Assembly: GCA_944359365.1 (NCBI GenBank)
Contig: CALVST010000001.1
Location: 113,356 to 177,355, forward strand
Origin: an uncultured Clostridia bacterium
GTDB lineage: Bacteria > Bacillota > Clostridia > Christensenellales > Borkfalkiaceae
Direction: 5' to 3'
DNA length: 64,000 nucleotides
Position numbers and translations under genes: made by a program. Under the pieces are notes generated by a model. That model ran no database searches, was not told the DNA's origin, and was given only the letters and a program-made list of their open reading frames with translations. Below are positions 19,056-27,712 of this stretch, piece by piece. The first letter of the stretch is position 1, and every line of letters begins with the position of its first letter.

Positions 19056-20474
19056 ATGGCAGAAAAGACCAATAAAAAAGTTCTCATTACGGATACGATC
19101 CTGCGCGACGCGCACCAATCTCAGGCGGCAACGCGCATGACTACGCAAGAGATGGTCCCCGTATTGGAACAGCTCGATGAAGTAGGGTATTATTCTTTGG
19201 AAGCATGGGGCGGCGCTACTTTCGATACCTGCCTTCGTTTTTTGAACGAAGATCCTTGGGAGCGCCTGCGCACGCTGAAAAAATATCTTAAAAAGACGCC
19301 CATTCAGATGCTCCTTCGCGGACAGAACCTTTTGGGCTATCGGCATTATTCCGACGATGTAGTCGAAAAATTCGTCGCAAAATCGATCGAGAACGGCGTG
19401 AAAGTCGTGCGCGTATTCGACGCGCTCAACGATCCCCGCAACCTCGAAACGTCCATGAAGGCGATAAAAAAATACGGCGGCATCTGCGAGGCTGCGATAA
19501 GCTATACGACAAGCCCCGTGCATACCACCGACTATTTCGTAAAGCTTGCGAAGCAGCTGGAAGGAATGGGGGCGGACAATATCTGTATCAAAGATATGGC
19601 GAACCTCTTGTTGCCGTATACCGCGTTTGACCTCGTATCGAAATTGAAAAAGTCGCTGAAACCGGAAACAAAAGTGCACCTGCATACGCACAATACGGCG
19701 GGAACGGGCGACATGGTCAACCTGAAAGCGATCGAGGCGGGCTGTGACATCGTAGACACGGCGCTTTCGCCTCTCGGCAACGGTACGAGCCAACCGGCGA
19801 CGGAACCACTCGTGGCTACGCTGAAAGGCACGCCTTACGATACGGGCATCGAAATTGAAAAACTCCTGCCCATCGTGAACCACTTCAAGGGCGTCGCAGA
19901 CAGGCTGAAAGCGGACGGTTTCCTCTCGCCGAAGGTGTTGTCCATCGACATCAATGCGCTCATTTACCAGGTGCCGGGTGGAATGCTTTCCAACCTTATT
20001 TCTCAGCTGAAACAGCAGAATAAGTCTGACAAGCTCGCAGATGTGCTTGCAGAAGTTCCGAACGTAAGAAAAGACTGCGGCTATCCGCCTTTGGTAACGC
20101 CTTCCAGTCAGATCGTGGGCACGCAGGCGGTATTGAACGTAGTGAGCGGCGAGCGCTATAAAATGGTCACAAAGGAGTTCAAGGGGCTTTTGCGCGGCGA
20201 ATACGGCAAATTGCCCGCAGAACCCGATGCCGACGTCATCAAAAAGTGTATCGGCGATGAAAAGCGCATCACATACAGACCTGCCGACGATTTGAAACCG
20301 GAATACGAGCAGTTCAAGAGCGAAATATCCGAATATATCGAGCAGGAAGAAGACGTGCTTTCCTATGCGGTGTTCGGGCAGGTAGCTCTCAACTTCTTCA
20401 AATGGCGCAAAGCGCAAAAAACAGGCGTAGATAAAAACATGGCGGAAAACCCCGACAGGGTTTATCCTGTCTGA
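19056..20474 (+). CDS. oadA: Oxaloacetate decarboxylase alpha / pyruvate carboxylase-type carboxyltransferase (OadA/5S-like)
   Basis: Metal-dependent carboxyltransferase TIM barrel. Visible are DTILRDAHQSQ with the metal-binding Asp, the carbamylated-lysine context CIKDMANLL, and the HLHTHNTAGTG metal ligands; a conserved PYC_OADA C-terminal domain follows. I start it at ATG 19056, 9 nt after GGAG, giving 472 residues; ATG 19041 is an alternative. It has no biotinyl domain and must use the separate carrier. It would remove CO2 from oxaloacetate (or add it to pyruvate). With the acyl-CoA-type carboxyltransferase in the same operon, the set has the parts of a transcarboxylase (12S, 5S, 1.3S-like) plus a Na+ pump. 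Confidence 0.92.
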   Translation: MAEKTNKKVLITDTILRDAHQSQAATRMTTQEMVPVLEQLDEVGYYSLEAWGGATFDTCLRFLNEDPWERLRTLKKYLKKTPIQMLLRGQNLLGYRHYSDDVVEKFVAKSIENGVKVVRVFDALNDPRNLETSMKAIKKYGGICEAAISYTTSPVHTTDYFVKLAKQLEGMGADNICIKDMANLLLPYTAFDLVSKLKKSLKPETKVHLHTHNTAGTGDMVNLKAIEAGCDIVDTALSPLGNGTSQPATEPLVATLKGTPYDTGIEIEKLLPIVNHFKGVADRLKADGFLSPKVLSIDINALIYQVPGGMLSNLISQLKQQNKSDKLADVLAEVPNVRKDCGYPPLVTPSSQIVGTQAVLNVVSGERYKMVTKEFKGLLRGEYGKLPAEPDADVIKKCIGDEKRITYRPADDLKPEYEQFKSEISEYIEQEEDVLSYAVFGQVALNFFKWRKAQKTGVDKNMAENPDRVYPV

Positions 20475-20495
20475 AATTCTGACAGATAGTAAAAG

Positions 20496-20526
20496 ACGAA
20501 AGCGCTGTTGTGCTTTCGCTCTTTTA
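20496..20526 (+). terminator. Intrinsic terminator after the decarboxylase operon
   Basis: CGAAAGC (20497-20503) pairs with GCTTTCG (20512-20518), with an outer AGA/TCT extension, followed by CTTTTAT. Confidence 0.75.
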
Positions 20527-20571
20527 TACTGTCGCGGAATTTGATAGGGCAGGCGGGGTGAGTATTGCGAA

Positions 20572-21795
20572 ATGAAAAAAGTGATCGTGATCGGCGCGGG
20601 CGCCTCGGGGCTGATGGCGGCTTATGCCGCCGCGAAGAACGGCAACGAAGTGCTCGTCATCGAAAAGAACGAAAAGGCGGGCAAAAAGATCTATATTACG
20701 GGAAAGGGCAGGTGTAACATTACCAACGACATTTCTGCCGAAGATTTTTTGCCGAATGTCGTCAGTAACCGGAAGTTCCTGACGGGATGTATCTATCGCT
20801 TTTCGCCCGAACGGCTCATGCGTTTTTTGGAAGACGGCGGTCTTTCCTTGAAAACGGAGCGCGGCGGCAGGGTATTTCCGCTCTCCGATAAGGCGAGCGA
20901 TGTAACGGCATGCTTGCTCCGATATTGTCAGAATGCGGGCGTGATCTTTCATTTTAACGAAAAAGTCACAAAAATAGAGGTTTTGGATAGTACTTTGTCA
21001 GGCATAATAACTGACAAGGGGCGCTATTCGCCCGATTGTGTGCTCGTATGTACGGGCGGCGTTTCTTATTCCGCGACGGGCAGTACCGGCGACGGGATCC
21101 GCTTTGCGCGCGAGCTCGGTATTCAGACTGTCGATTTGAAACCTGCGCTCTGCGGGATCGTGTGCAGTGCGCCTTTTTTGAAAGAGCTGCAGGGGCTGTC
21201 GCTGAAAAACGTGCGAGTGAGCGCTTATCTCGGGGAAAAATGCGTGTCGTCTTTTTTCGGAGAGATGTTGTTTACGCATTTCGGCATTTCGGGACCGACC
21301 GTGCTTTCCATGTCCAGCGAAGTGAATCGGTTGGATGTGTCGAAATTGCGCATCGCCATCGATTTGAAACCCGCGCTCGACGCGGCAGCTCTCGACAGGC
21401 GCGTCCTGCGCGATTTTGACAAATATATCAATAAGAAACTTTCCAATGCATTGGCGGAACTGTTGCCGAAAAAACTGATACTGCCGATAATTGCGGCGAG
21501 CGGCAACGATGAGAACGCGCCCGTACATTCCGTAACCAAAGCGCAGAGAGAGCGCTTGGTGCACGCGCTGAAAAATTTTTCTTTGCGTGCGGTTTCCCTG
21601 CGCCCGATCGAAGAGGGGATCGTTACGGCGGGCGGTGTGGCGGTATCCGAGGTGGATCCGAAAACAATGCAGTGTAAAAAGGTCAAAGGGCTGTACTTCT
21701 GCGGCGAGGCGCTCGATGTGGACGCATACACGGGCGGGTTCAATTTGCAGATCGCATTCTCGACGGGGTATGCGGCAGGCAGTTCGATCGGATAA
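20572..21795 (+). CDS. FAD-dependent oxidoreductase of the BaiN/HI0933 (YhiN) family
   Basis: A 407-residue flavoprotein with an N-terminal dinucleotide-binding motif, GAGASGLMAAYAAAKNG (about 8-24), the family signature GKGRCNITN near 43-51, and a C-terminal FAD-contact region, GGFNLQIAFSTGYAAG. This widespread family is usually annotated as an aminoacetone oxidase or NAD(P)/FAD oxidoreductase; one member, BaiN, acts on bile acids in Clostridium, but most have no established substrate. It sits just before a chorismate mutase-CMP kinase gene, a position seen in other Firmicutes, which suggests a housekeeping role. Confidence 0.9.
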   Translation: MKKVIVIGAGASGLMAAYAAAKNGNEVLVIEKNEKAGKKIYITGKGRCNITNDISAEDFLPNVVSNRKFLTGCIYRFSPERLMRFLEDGGLSLKTERGGRVFPLSDKASDVTACLLRYCQNAGVIFHFNEKVTKIEVLDSTLSGIITDKGRYSPDCVLVCTGGVSYSATGSTGDGIRFARELGIQTVDLKPALCGIVCSAPFLKELQGLSLKNVRVSAYLGEKCVSSFFGEMLFTHFGISGPTVLSMSSEVNRLDVSKLRIAIDLKPALDAAALDRRVLRDFDKYINKKLSNALAELLPKKLILPIIAASGNDENAPVHSVTKAQRERLVHALKNFSLRAVSLRPIEEGIVTAGGVAVSEVDPKTMQCKKVKGLYFCGEALDVDAYTGGFNLQIAFSTGYAAGSSIG

Positions 21796-21828
21796 AGCAA
21801 AAATTCTCGTACGTCGGGAGGTGTATAT

Positions 21829-22830
21829 ATGAGAGCGATCCGCGGTGCGACAACAATTGAAAAGGACTGCGCGGAAGACATCCGTGCGGCAGTCGCCGAG
21901 CTTTTGGGTGCGATTCAGGAGAAAAATGCGCTTGCGCCCGAAGATATTATATGTATTTTATTGTCAAATACGTCTGACATAGTATCCTATTATCCCGCAA
22001 AAGCCGCAAGAGAGGCAGGATTTTCTTTCTGCGCGCTCTATTCTTCCGCAGAGCCTGCAATAACAGGCTCTCTGCGTCTGTGTATTCGCGTGATGGTGCT
22101 TGCGGATGGTGATGTAGCGCCGAAACATATATATTTACGCGGTGCGGCAAACCTTCGCAAGGACCTGCATAAATTCGCGGTCGCGCTCGACGGACCTTCG
22201 GGCAGCGGAAAGAGCACGGCGGCAAAGCTGCTCGCAAAAGAGTTGAACGTGCTGTATCTCGATACCGGCGCGATGTACCGCGCCTGCGCGCTGAAAGCGT
22301 TAAAAGACGGCGTGCCGTTTACGGACGGCGCGGTGGAGGCGCTCACGCCTTCCATAGATCTTCGTATTGTATACGAAAACGGAGCGCAGCACACCTATCT
22401 CGACGGAAAGGACGTATCCGAAGAGATACGCCGCCCCGAGGTGTCTATGGCGGCGTCGAAGATCTCCGCGTTTTCCTGCATACGGGAAAAGATGGTGGAC
22501 ATGCAGAGGAAAATAGCCGCCGAGCAGTCTTGCGTGCTCGACGGGCGCGATATAGGGACGGTCGTGCTTCCGAACGCCGAGTTTAAATTTTTCATAACCG
22601 CCGACGCGGCGACGCGCGCGCAGAGGCGCGGCAAAGAGCTTGCTGAGAAGGGCTTTGCGGTCGACCTTGAAAAACTGCAAAAAGAGATAGAAGAGCGCGA
22701 CAGGAACGACTCGACGAGGAGCAATTCTCCGCTTCGCCGCGCAGAAGACGCCGTTTTGGTGGATACTTCCGATATGACGATCGATGAAGTCGTTTCATAT
22801 ATCCGAAAAAAAATACAGGAAAAAGTATAG
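21829..22830 (+). CDS. cmk: Fused AroH-type chorismate mutase and cytidylate kinase
   Basis: A single 333-residue frame behind a GGGAGG site. Residues 1-114 are an AroH-type chorismate mutase: RGATTIE with Arg5, Glu75 in SAEPAITG, Arg87 in CIRVM and Tyr102 in HIYL correspond to the Bacillus active-site residues (Arg7, Glu78, Arg90, Tyr108). From about 116 to the end is a full CMP kinase with P-loop GPSGSGKST, YLDTGAMYRA and DGRDIGTVV. There is no linker and no internal ribosome-binding site. The kinase half sits in the usual Clostridial cmk-plsC-ispH/rpsA order; the aromatic-pathway half is a foreign addition. Both parts look catalytically intact. Confidence 0.93.
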   Translation: MRAIRGATTIEKDCAEDIRAAVAELLGAIQEKNALAPEDIICILLSNTSDIVSYYPAKAAREAGFSFCALYSSAEPAITGSLRLCIRVMVLADGDVAPKHIYLRGAANLRKDLHKFAVALDGPSGSGKSTAAKLLAKELNVLYLDTGAMYRACALKALKDGVPFTDGAVEALTPSIDLRIVYENGAQHTYLDGKDVSEEIRRPEVSMAASKISAFSCIREKMVDMQRKIAAEQSCVLDGRDIGTVVLPNAEFKFFITADAATRAQRRGKELAEKGFAVDLEKLQKEIEERDRNDSTRSNSPLRRAEDAVLVDTSDMTIDEVVSYIRKKIQEKV

Positions 22831-22839
22831 GGCAGAAGG

Positions 22840-23523
22840 ATGTATAAATTTTTAAAAGGGTTGCTGTGCTTTTTTACGCACATAATCCATCCTTATAAGT
22901 TGATAGGAAAAGAAAAGGTCAAAGACGGCGCCTGCGTGCTCGTCGGCAACCATTACAGGCTTTGGGACATCGTGCACATGGCCTGTACGACGAAGGAGCG
23001 GGTGCATTTTATAACCAAAAAGGAGCTTTACAAGAATAAGTTCCTTGCATATCTTTGCAACAAGGTCGAGGCGATTCCCGTTTCAAGGGACGGGCAGGAC
23101 GCAAAGGCGATCATGACGGCTCTCAGATACCTGAAAAAAGGGGAAAAAATATCCATGTTCCCCGAAGGGACGAGGAACCGCACGGATGCGGAGTTGCTCC
23201 CTTTGAAGGGTGGGGCGGCGCTGTTTGCCATCAAAGCGAAGGCACCCGTATATCCCGTCATGTCTATCGGTAAGACCAAATATTTCCGCATGACGCCGAT
23301 CATTGTGGGCGATCCGATCGACCTTTCCGAATTTTACGATGTTAAGATGACCGCCGAAGATTATGTGCGCGCGGAAGATATCGTGCGTGAAAGGATGCTC
23401 GGCGTTATCCACGATTACCTTCGTAAAAAGGAAGAAAAAAAACAGGCGAAAGCGCGCAGAAAACAGGAAAAGAAGGGCGCAAAACGAGGCGAAGAGCAGG
23501 ACGGGCGCGAGGCTGACGAATGA
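22840..23523 (+). CDS. plsC: 1-acyl-sn-glycerol-3-phosphate acyltransferase
   Basis: Membrane-associated acyltransferase that makes phosphatidic acid. The 227 residues include the HX4D catalytic motif (His38 and Asp43 in NHYRLWD) and the substrate motif FPEGTRNRT. A hydrophobic N-terminal segment is followed by the LPLAT domain; the last 30 residues are strongly basic and Lys/Arg-rich, which may aid membrane binding. It is 9 nt after cmk and overlaps ispH by ATGA. Confidence 0.95.
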   Translation: MYKFLKGLLCFFTHIIHPYKLIGKEKVKDGACVLVGNHYRLWDIVHMACTTKERVHFITKKELYKNKFLAYLCNKVEAIPVSRDGQDAKAIMTALRYLKKGEKISMFPEGTRNRTDAELLPLKGGAALFAIKAKAPVYPVMSIGKTKYFRMTPIIVGDPIDLSEFYDVKMTAEDYVRAEDIVRERMLGVIHDYLRKKEEKKQAKARRKQEKKGAKRGEEQDGREADE

Positions 23524-25625
23524 ATGTGAAAGTAGCAAAAAGCAGCGGCTTTTGCAGCGGCGTGCGCAACGCCGTAGATACGGCCATGTCCGTAGAGGGC
23601 GATAATGTGTATATTCTCGGCGAGCTCATCCATAATCCTTCGGTCACCGCGCAGGTAGCGGCGCGCGGCATCAGGACGGTAGAGGATGTTTCCGAAGTTC
23701 CCGACGGCGCCGTGCTGCTGCTTCGCTCGCACGGCGTGGGGGAAGCCGTTTATGCGGAATGCGAACGGCGGGGCATTGAGGTGATCGACTGCACCTGCGC
23801 CTTTGTCAAACGCATACAAGAGATCGTGCGGCGGCTTGCCGCGACGGATAAAACGATCGTCATAACGGGCAGTGCGGCGCACCCCGAAGTGATAGGGCTG
23901 AACGGTTGGTGCGGGGGCAGGGCGATCGTCATAGACAGCCCCGATTCGCCCCAAATTGCCGCCTTGGCGGATAAAAATGTGGCTGTTGTAAGCCAAACGA
24001 CCTTCTCTGAAGAAAAATTTGATAAAATAATTAAAAATATTGAAAAAGAATGCAAAAAAACAGTTGAGATTTTCAAAACAATTTGTTATACTACTAAGGA
24101 GCGTCAGAGAGAGGCGGCACAGCTCGCCGCAGAATGTGACGCGATGATCGTCATCGGGGGGCAGAACAGCAGCAACACGCAAAAGCTGTACGACATCTGC
24201 CGCGCTCGGTGCGCTCATGTTTTTCGTTTGACCGACGCCGATGAATTTCGGGCGGACAAAATAAAAAATTTTTTAAATGTAGGTATTGTGAGCGGCGCAT
24301 CCACACCGCTTACGCAAACGCAGGAGGTTCTTTTTAAGATGGATAACAACATGGAAGAAAAGGTAACGAACGAAATGGAAGAAGTCGTTGCCCAGATGGA
24401 TAACGGACAGTCAAAATTGAAAAAGGGGCAGCTTGTAACTGCGATCATCTCTTCGGCTTCGGACGAAGGCGTGGCTGTGTTGTTACCGTTCTTCAAAAAA
24501 GAAACTCTGCTCGAAAAAGACGAGATCGACTGTGAAGAATACAAAGCGGAAGATTACGCTGCAAAGGTCGGCGAAGAGATCGAAGTTATGGTCGTCAACC
24601 CGTCCAACCCCGTAAAACTTTCCCAAAAGATCATCAAGCAGATCAAAGAGGAAGAAGGTAAGATCGCCGCTATCGAAGCGGGCGAAGAGTTCGACGTAAC
24701 TTGCACGGGCTTTAATAAAGGCGGTCTCACCGCGTCGATGGGCACCTATGCCGTGTTCGTCCCCGCAAAAGAGATCAGGATGGGCTATGTGAAAGAGCTC
24801 GACAAATATGTCGGCAAAAAGCTCCGCCTTAAAGCTCTCGAAATTAAGAAGTCTGACCGCAAAAAAGAGATCATCGCATCTCAGCGCGTTATCCTTGAAG
24901 AGGAGCGCGCCGCGCGCGACGCCGCAAGGGCGGAACGCGAGGCGGAATTTTTCGCCAATATCCACGTCGGCGACGTGGTCGAAGGCAAGGTGGAGCGCGT
25001 TACGGGCTTCGGCGCTTTCGTATCCGTCAACGGATTTGACTGCCTGGCGCACATTTCCGATCTTTCCTGGTCGGGCGTCAAAAACGTGACCGACGTTTTG
25101 GAGATCGGCAAAACATATGAATTCAAAGTTCTGAAAGTTGACGAGGAAAACAAGAAGGTTTCCATCGGCTACAAACAGCTTCAGCCCCAGCCTTGGGATC
25201 TGGTTGCCGATAAATATGCAGAGGGCGACATTGTGCACGGCAAAGTCGTGCGCATCGTGCCTTTCGGTGCATTTGTAGAGATCGAAGACGGTGTGGACGG
25301 GCTTGTTCATGTGTCGCAGATTTCCCACGAGTGGCTGGAAAATCCTACGTCGGTCCTCAATATCGGCGAAGAGATCGACGCGAAGATCCTTGTGCTCGAT
25401 CCTGCGAATAAGAAAATGACTCTTTCCATCAAGGCGCTTTTGCCCGAACCCGAGGTAACGAAGATCCGCACGAGAAGGGATGAGGAAAAGGGCGACAGAC
25501 CGAGGAACAAAAAGCCGCGCCAGCACAGGGAGAACGGTGAAGAAGGCGAGTTCAGGGAATGGACGGAAGGCGGTCTCGGCGGCGCTTCCATTGCGGAAAT
25601 GCTGCAGAACAAAAACGATAACTGA
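23520..25625 (+). CDS. ispH: Fused HMBPP reductase IspH and ribosomal protein S1-like protein
   Basis: A 701-residue fusion of a kind known from Clostridia. Residues 1-273 are IspH, the last MEP-pathway enzyme, with Fe-S cysteines in SGFCSGV and IDCTCAF, a third in a CDAMIV context, and GGQNSSNT. From about 300 follow four S1 RNA-binding repeats (about 300-375, 385-455, 480-552 and 565-640); the last two are the best, with GFGAFVSVNG and PFGAFVEIEDG. The tail is highly charged. An AGGAGG before in-frame Met274 could give a free S1 protein. The S1 part probably acts in translation or RNA binding. Confidence 0.94.
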   Translation: MNVKVAKSSGFCSGVRNAVDTAMSVEGDNVYILGELIHNPSVTAQVAARGIRTVEDVSEVPDGAVLLLRSHGVGEAVYAECERRGIEVIDCTCAFVKRIQEIVRRLAATDKTIVITGSAAHPEVIGLNGWCGGRAIVIDSPDSPQIAALADKNVAVVSQTTFSEEKFDKIIKNIEKECKKTVEIFKTICYTTKERQREAAQLAAECDAMIVIGGQNSSNTQKLYDICRARCAHVFRLTDADEFRADKIKNFLNVGIVSGASTPLTQTQEVLFKMDNNMEEKVTNEMEEVVAQMDNGQSKLKKGQLVTAIISSASDEGVAVLLPFFKKETLLEKDEIDCEEYKAEDYAAKVGEEIEVMVVNPSNPVKLSQKIIKQIKEEEGKIAAIEAGEEFDVTCTGFNKGGLTASMGTYAVFVPAKEIRMGYVKELDKYVGKKLRLKALEIKKSDRKKEIIASQRVILEEERAARDAARAEREAEFFANIHVGDVVEGKVERVTGFGAFVSVNGFDCLAHISDLSWSGVKNVTDVLEIGKTYEFKVLKVDEENKKVSIGYKQLQPQPWDLVADKYAEGDIVHGKVVRIVPFGAFVEIEDGVDGLVHVSQISHEWLENPTSVLNIGEEIDAKILVLDPANKKMTLSIKALLPEPEVTKIRTRRDEEKGDRPRNKKPRQHRENGEEGEFREWTEGGLGGASIAEMLQNKNDN
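24322..24341 (+). promoter_or_regulatory. Possible internal ribosome-binding site for separate S1 synthesis
   Basis: AGGAGG (24322-24327) lies inside ispH-S1, 11 nt before an in-frame ATG (24339-24341) at the exact boundary between the IspH and S1 parts. The spacing is somewhat long but usable. Confidence 0.45.
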
Positions 25626-25630
25626 AAATA

Positions 25631-25661
25631 AAAGCCCCGCCCATTCGGTGGGGCTTTTTTA
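25631..25661 (+). terminator. Intrinsic terminator after ispH-S1
   Basis: An 11-bp stem, AAAGCCCCGCC (25631-25641) with GGTGGGGCTTT (25647-25657, one G-U pair), is followed by a T run. Confidence 0.93.
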
Positions 25662-25678
25662 TAAAGGAAGGTGTTAAT

Positions 25679-27547
25679 ATGTCTAAACAAGGTAACATTC
25701 AGATATCGAGCGAAAACATGATGCCCATTATCAAAAAGTGGCTTTATTCCGATAAAGACATCTTTTTGAGAGAGATCGTTGCAAACGGCATAGACGCGAT
25801 CACCAAGTATAAAAAACTCGTTGAGATGGGCGAAACGGCAGAAGATGAGAGCAATAAAAACTATTGCATCAAAATTTCTGTCGACAAAACGGCGAAAACG
25901 CTGACCGTTGAAGACAACGGCATCGGCATGACCGAAGACGAGGTGGAAAAGTACATCACGCAGATCGCGTTTTCAGGCGCGGCGGATTTTCTTGCGCAAT
26001 ATGAAAAGGCGGGCGGCGACGGTATTATCGGGCATTTCGGTTTGGGGTTCTATTCCGCTTATATGGTTTCGGAAAATATCGAAATTTTCACGAAGTCTTA
26101 TAAAGCCGACGCGAAGGGCGTACATTGGGAGTCTGACGGGGAAAGCACTTATACGATTGAAGAGTGCGAGAAGGCGGAACGCGGAACGAAAATCGTGATG
26201 CACATCGCAAAAGAGGAAAAGGAATTCCTTGACGAAGGGCGCATCCGCGCGCTGATCGAAAAATACTGTGCCTTTATGCCTTACGATATTTATTATAATT
26301 TTACGGGCAAGGACGACAAGGCGCTGAACGACACGCATCCGCTGTATCTGAAAAATCCGAAAGATTGCACGGAAGAGGAATATAAAGAGTTTTACCGTAA
26401 AACATTCCACGATTACCACGATCCGCTTTTCTGGATACATCTGAATATGGAGTATCCTTTCCGCTTGAAAGGTATTCTGTATTTCCCGAAGGTAAAGAGC
26501 AAGGTCGAACTTGAACGCGGTAAGGTAAAGCTGTATTGCAATCAGGTTTACATTGCTGACAATATCAAGGAAGTCATTCCCGAATTTCTGACGCTTTTGA
26601 ACGGCGTCATCGACTGCCCCGACATCCCTCTGAACGTATCGCGCAGCTTTTTGCAGAACGACAGGCAGGTACAGAAAATATCCAAGCACATCACCAAAAA
26701 AGTTGCAGATAAACTTACGGGACTGTTCAAGACCGACCGCGAAAAATATCAGCAGTGCTGGAACGATATTTCTGTATTCATCAAGCTCGGCTGCATCAAG
26801 GATGAGGATTTTTATTCCAAAGTTAAAGATATCATCATTTATAAGGACTTAAACGGTGAATATAAGAGCCTCAATGAATTTTTAGGAGTAAAAGAGGAAG
26901 AAAAAGCGGATCCCGCGACGGACGAGGATAAAGGCGAGAAAAAGGAAGAGGAAAAACAGCCGACGACGATATACTATGTTTCCGACGAGGTCGGACAGGC
27001 GCAGTACATCGAAATGTTCAAAAATGCGGGGCTGAACGCAATCGTCTGCGACACATTTATTGATACACATTTTGTCAGTTACCTCGAATATAAAGAGCCG
27101 ACCAAATTCCGCTTTATGCGCATCGATGCCGACGTGGATGCGGCGCTGAAAAGTGCCGAGGGCGGAAACGATGAAGAGAACAAGGCGCTTACAGAGGCGT
27201 TCAAGGCGGCGCTGAAAAATACGCAGATAGCTGTCAAAGCGGAAAGATTGAAGAACGAAAATGTGCCCGCTATCATCAACGTCGCGGAGTTTTCGAGAAG
27301 GTTCGGCGAGATGAACGCCTTTTACGGTATTGCCGGGGCGGATGAAGACAGAGATATGACTTTGATCGTCAATACGGCGAACCCCGTTGTCGGCGCATTT
27401 ATGCAATTAGACGACGACAAAAAGAAATTTGTGGCAAATCAAGTGTATTATATGGCGCGGCTTGCTTACAAAAAGCTTTCGCCCGAAGAGATGAAAGAAT
27501 TTGCCGACAACAACGAGGAACTTCTCAAAAATTATATCGGCAAATAA
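25679..27547 (+). CDS. htpG: Chaperone HtpG (bacterial Hsp90)
   Basis: ATP-dependent dimeric chaperone. The GHKL ATPase domain (1 to about 215) contains the nucleotide-site motifs NGIDAI, DNGIGM and GHFGLGFYS; the middle domain has the conserved NVSRSFLQ, and a dimerisation domain ends the 622-residue protein. A Glu/Lys-rich acidic stretch (about 405-425) interrupts the region after the middle domain. GGAAGG precedes the ATG. It is monocistronic between two strong terminators; I saw no CIRCE element in the short upstream gap. Confidence 0.97.
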   Translation: MSKQGNIQISSENMMPIIKKWLYSDKDIFLREIVANGIDAITKYKKLVEMGETAEDESNKNYCIKISVDKTAKTLTVEDNGIGMTEDEVEKYITQIAFSGAADFLAQYEKAGGDGIIGHFGLGFYSAYMVSENIEIFTKSYKADAKGVHWESDGESTYTIEECEKAERGTKIVMHIAKEEKEFLDEGRIRALIEKYCAFMPYDIYYNFTGKDDKALNDTHPLYLKNPKDCTEEEYKEFYRKTFHDYHDPLFWIHLNMEYPFRLKGILYFPKVKSKVELERGKVKLYCNQVYIADNIKEVIPEFLTLLNGVIDCPDIPLNVSRSFLQNDRQVQKISKHITKKVADKLTGLFKTDREKYQQCWNDISVFIKLGCIKDEDFYSKVKDIIIYKDLNGEYKSLNEFLGVKEEEKADPATDEDKGEKKEEEKQPTTIYYVSDEVGQAQYIEMFKNAGLNAIVCDTFIDTHFVSYLEYKEPTKFRFMRIDADVDAALKSAEGGNDEENKALTEAFKAALKNTQIAVKAERLKNENVPAIINVAEFSRRFGEMNAFYGIAGADEDRDMTLIVNTANPVVGAFMQLDDDKKKFVANQVYYMARLAYKKLSPEEMKEFADNNEELLKNYIGK

Positions 27548-27561
27548 AATATTAGTTTTGC

Positions 27562-27596
27562 GCCGGCGCGGGATCACCCGCGCCGGCATTTTTTTA
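27562..27596 (+). terminator. Intrinsic terminator after htpG
   Basis: A perfect 11-bp GC stem, GCCGGCGCGGG (27562-27572) with CCCGCGCCGGC (27577-27587), has loop ATCA and is followed by ATTTTTTTAT. Confidence 0.95.
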
Positions 27597-27617
27597 TAAT
27601 CGCAGGGTGTTGCGTAA

Positions 27618-27647
27618 CATAAAATCGATAAAATGCCGATAAAATGC
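27618..27647. repeat. Tandem 11-bp direct repeats upstream of the ZIP transporter
   Basis: CGATAAAATGC occurs twice head to tail (27626-27636 and 27637-27647), preceded by a weaker copy, CATAAAAT, at 27618. Repeats one helical turn apart 65 nt before the start codon suggest a regulator-binding site. Confidence 0.5.
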
Positions 27648-27712
27648 GGTGTAACCTTTTTTGCGGCGGGTGAATAGAAATAAAGTGAGTATTTTACGGA
27701 GGATAAAGAGAA

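Noticed and set aside
17526-20417. A 963-codon open frame on the minus strand opposite oadB/oadA
   Set aside because: It spans two real genes and their gap with no motif of its own; shadow frame.
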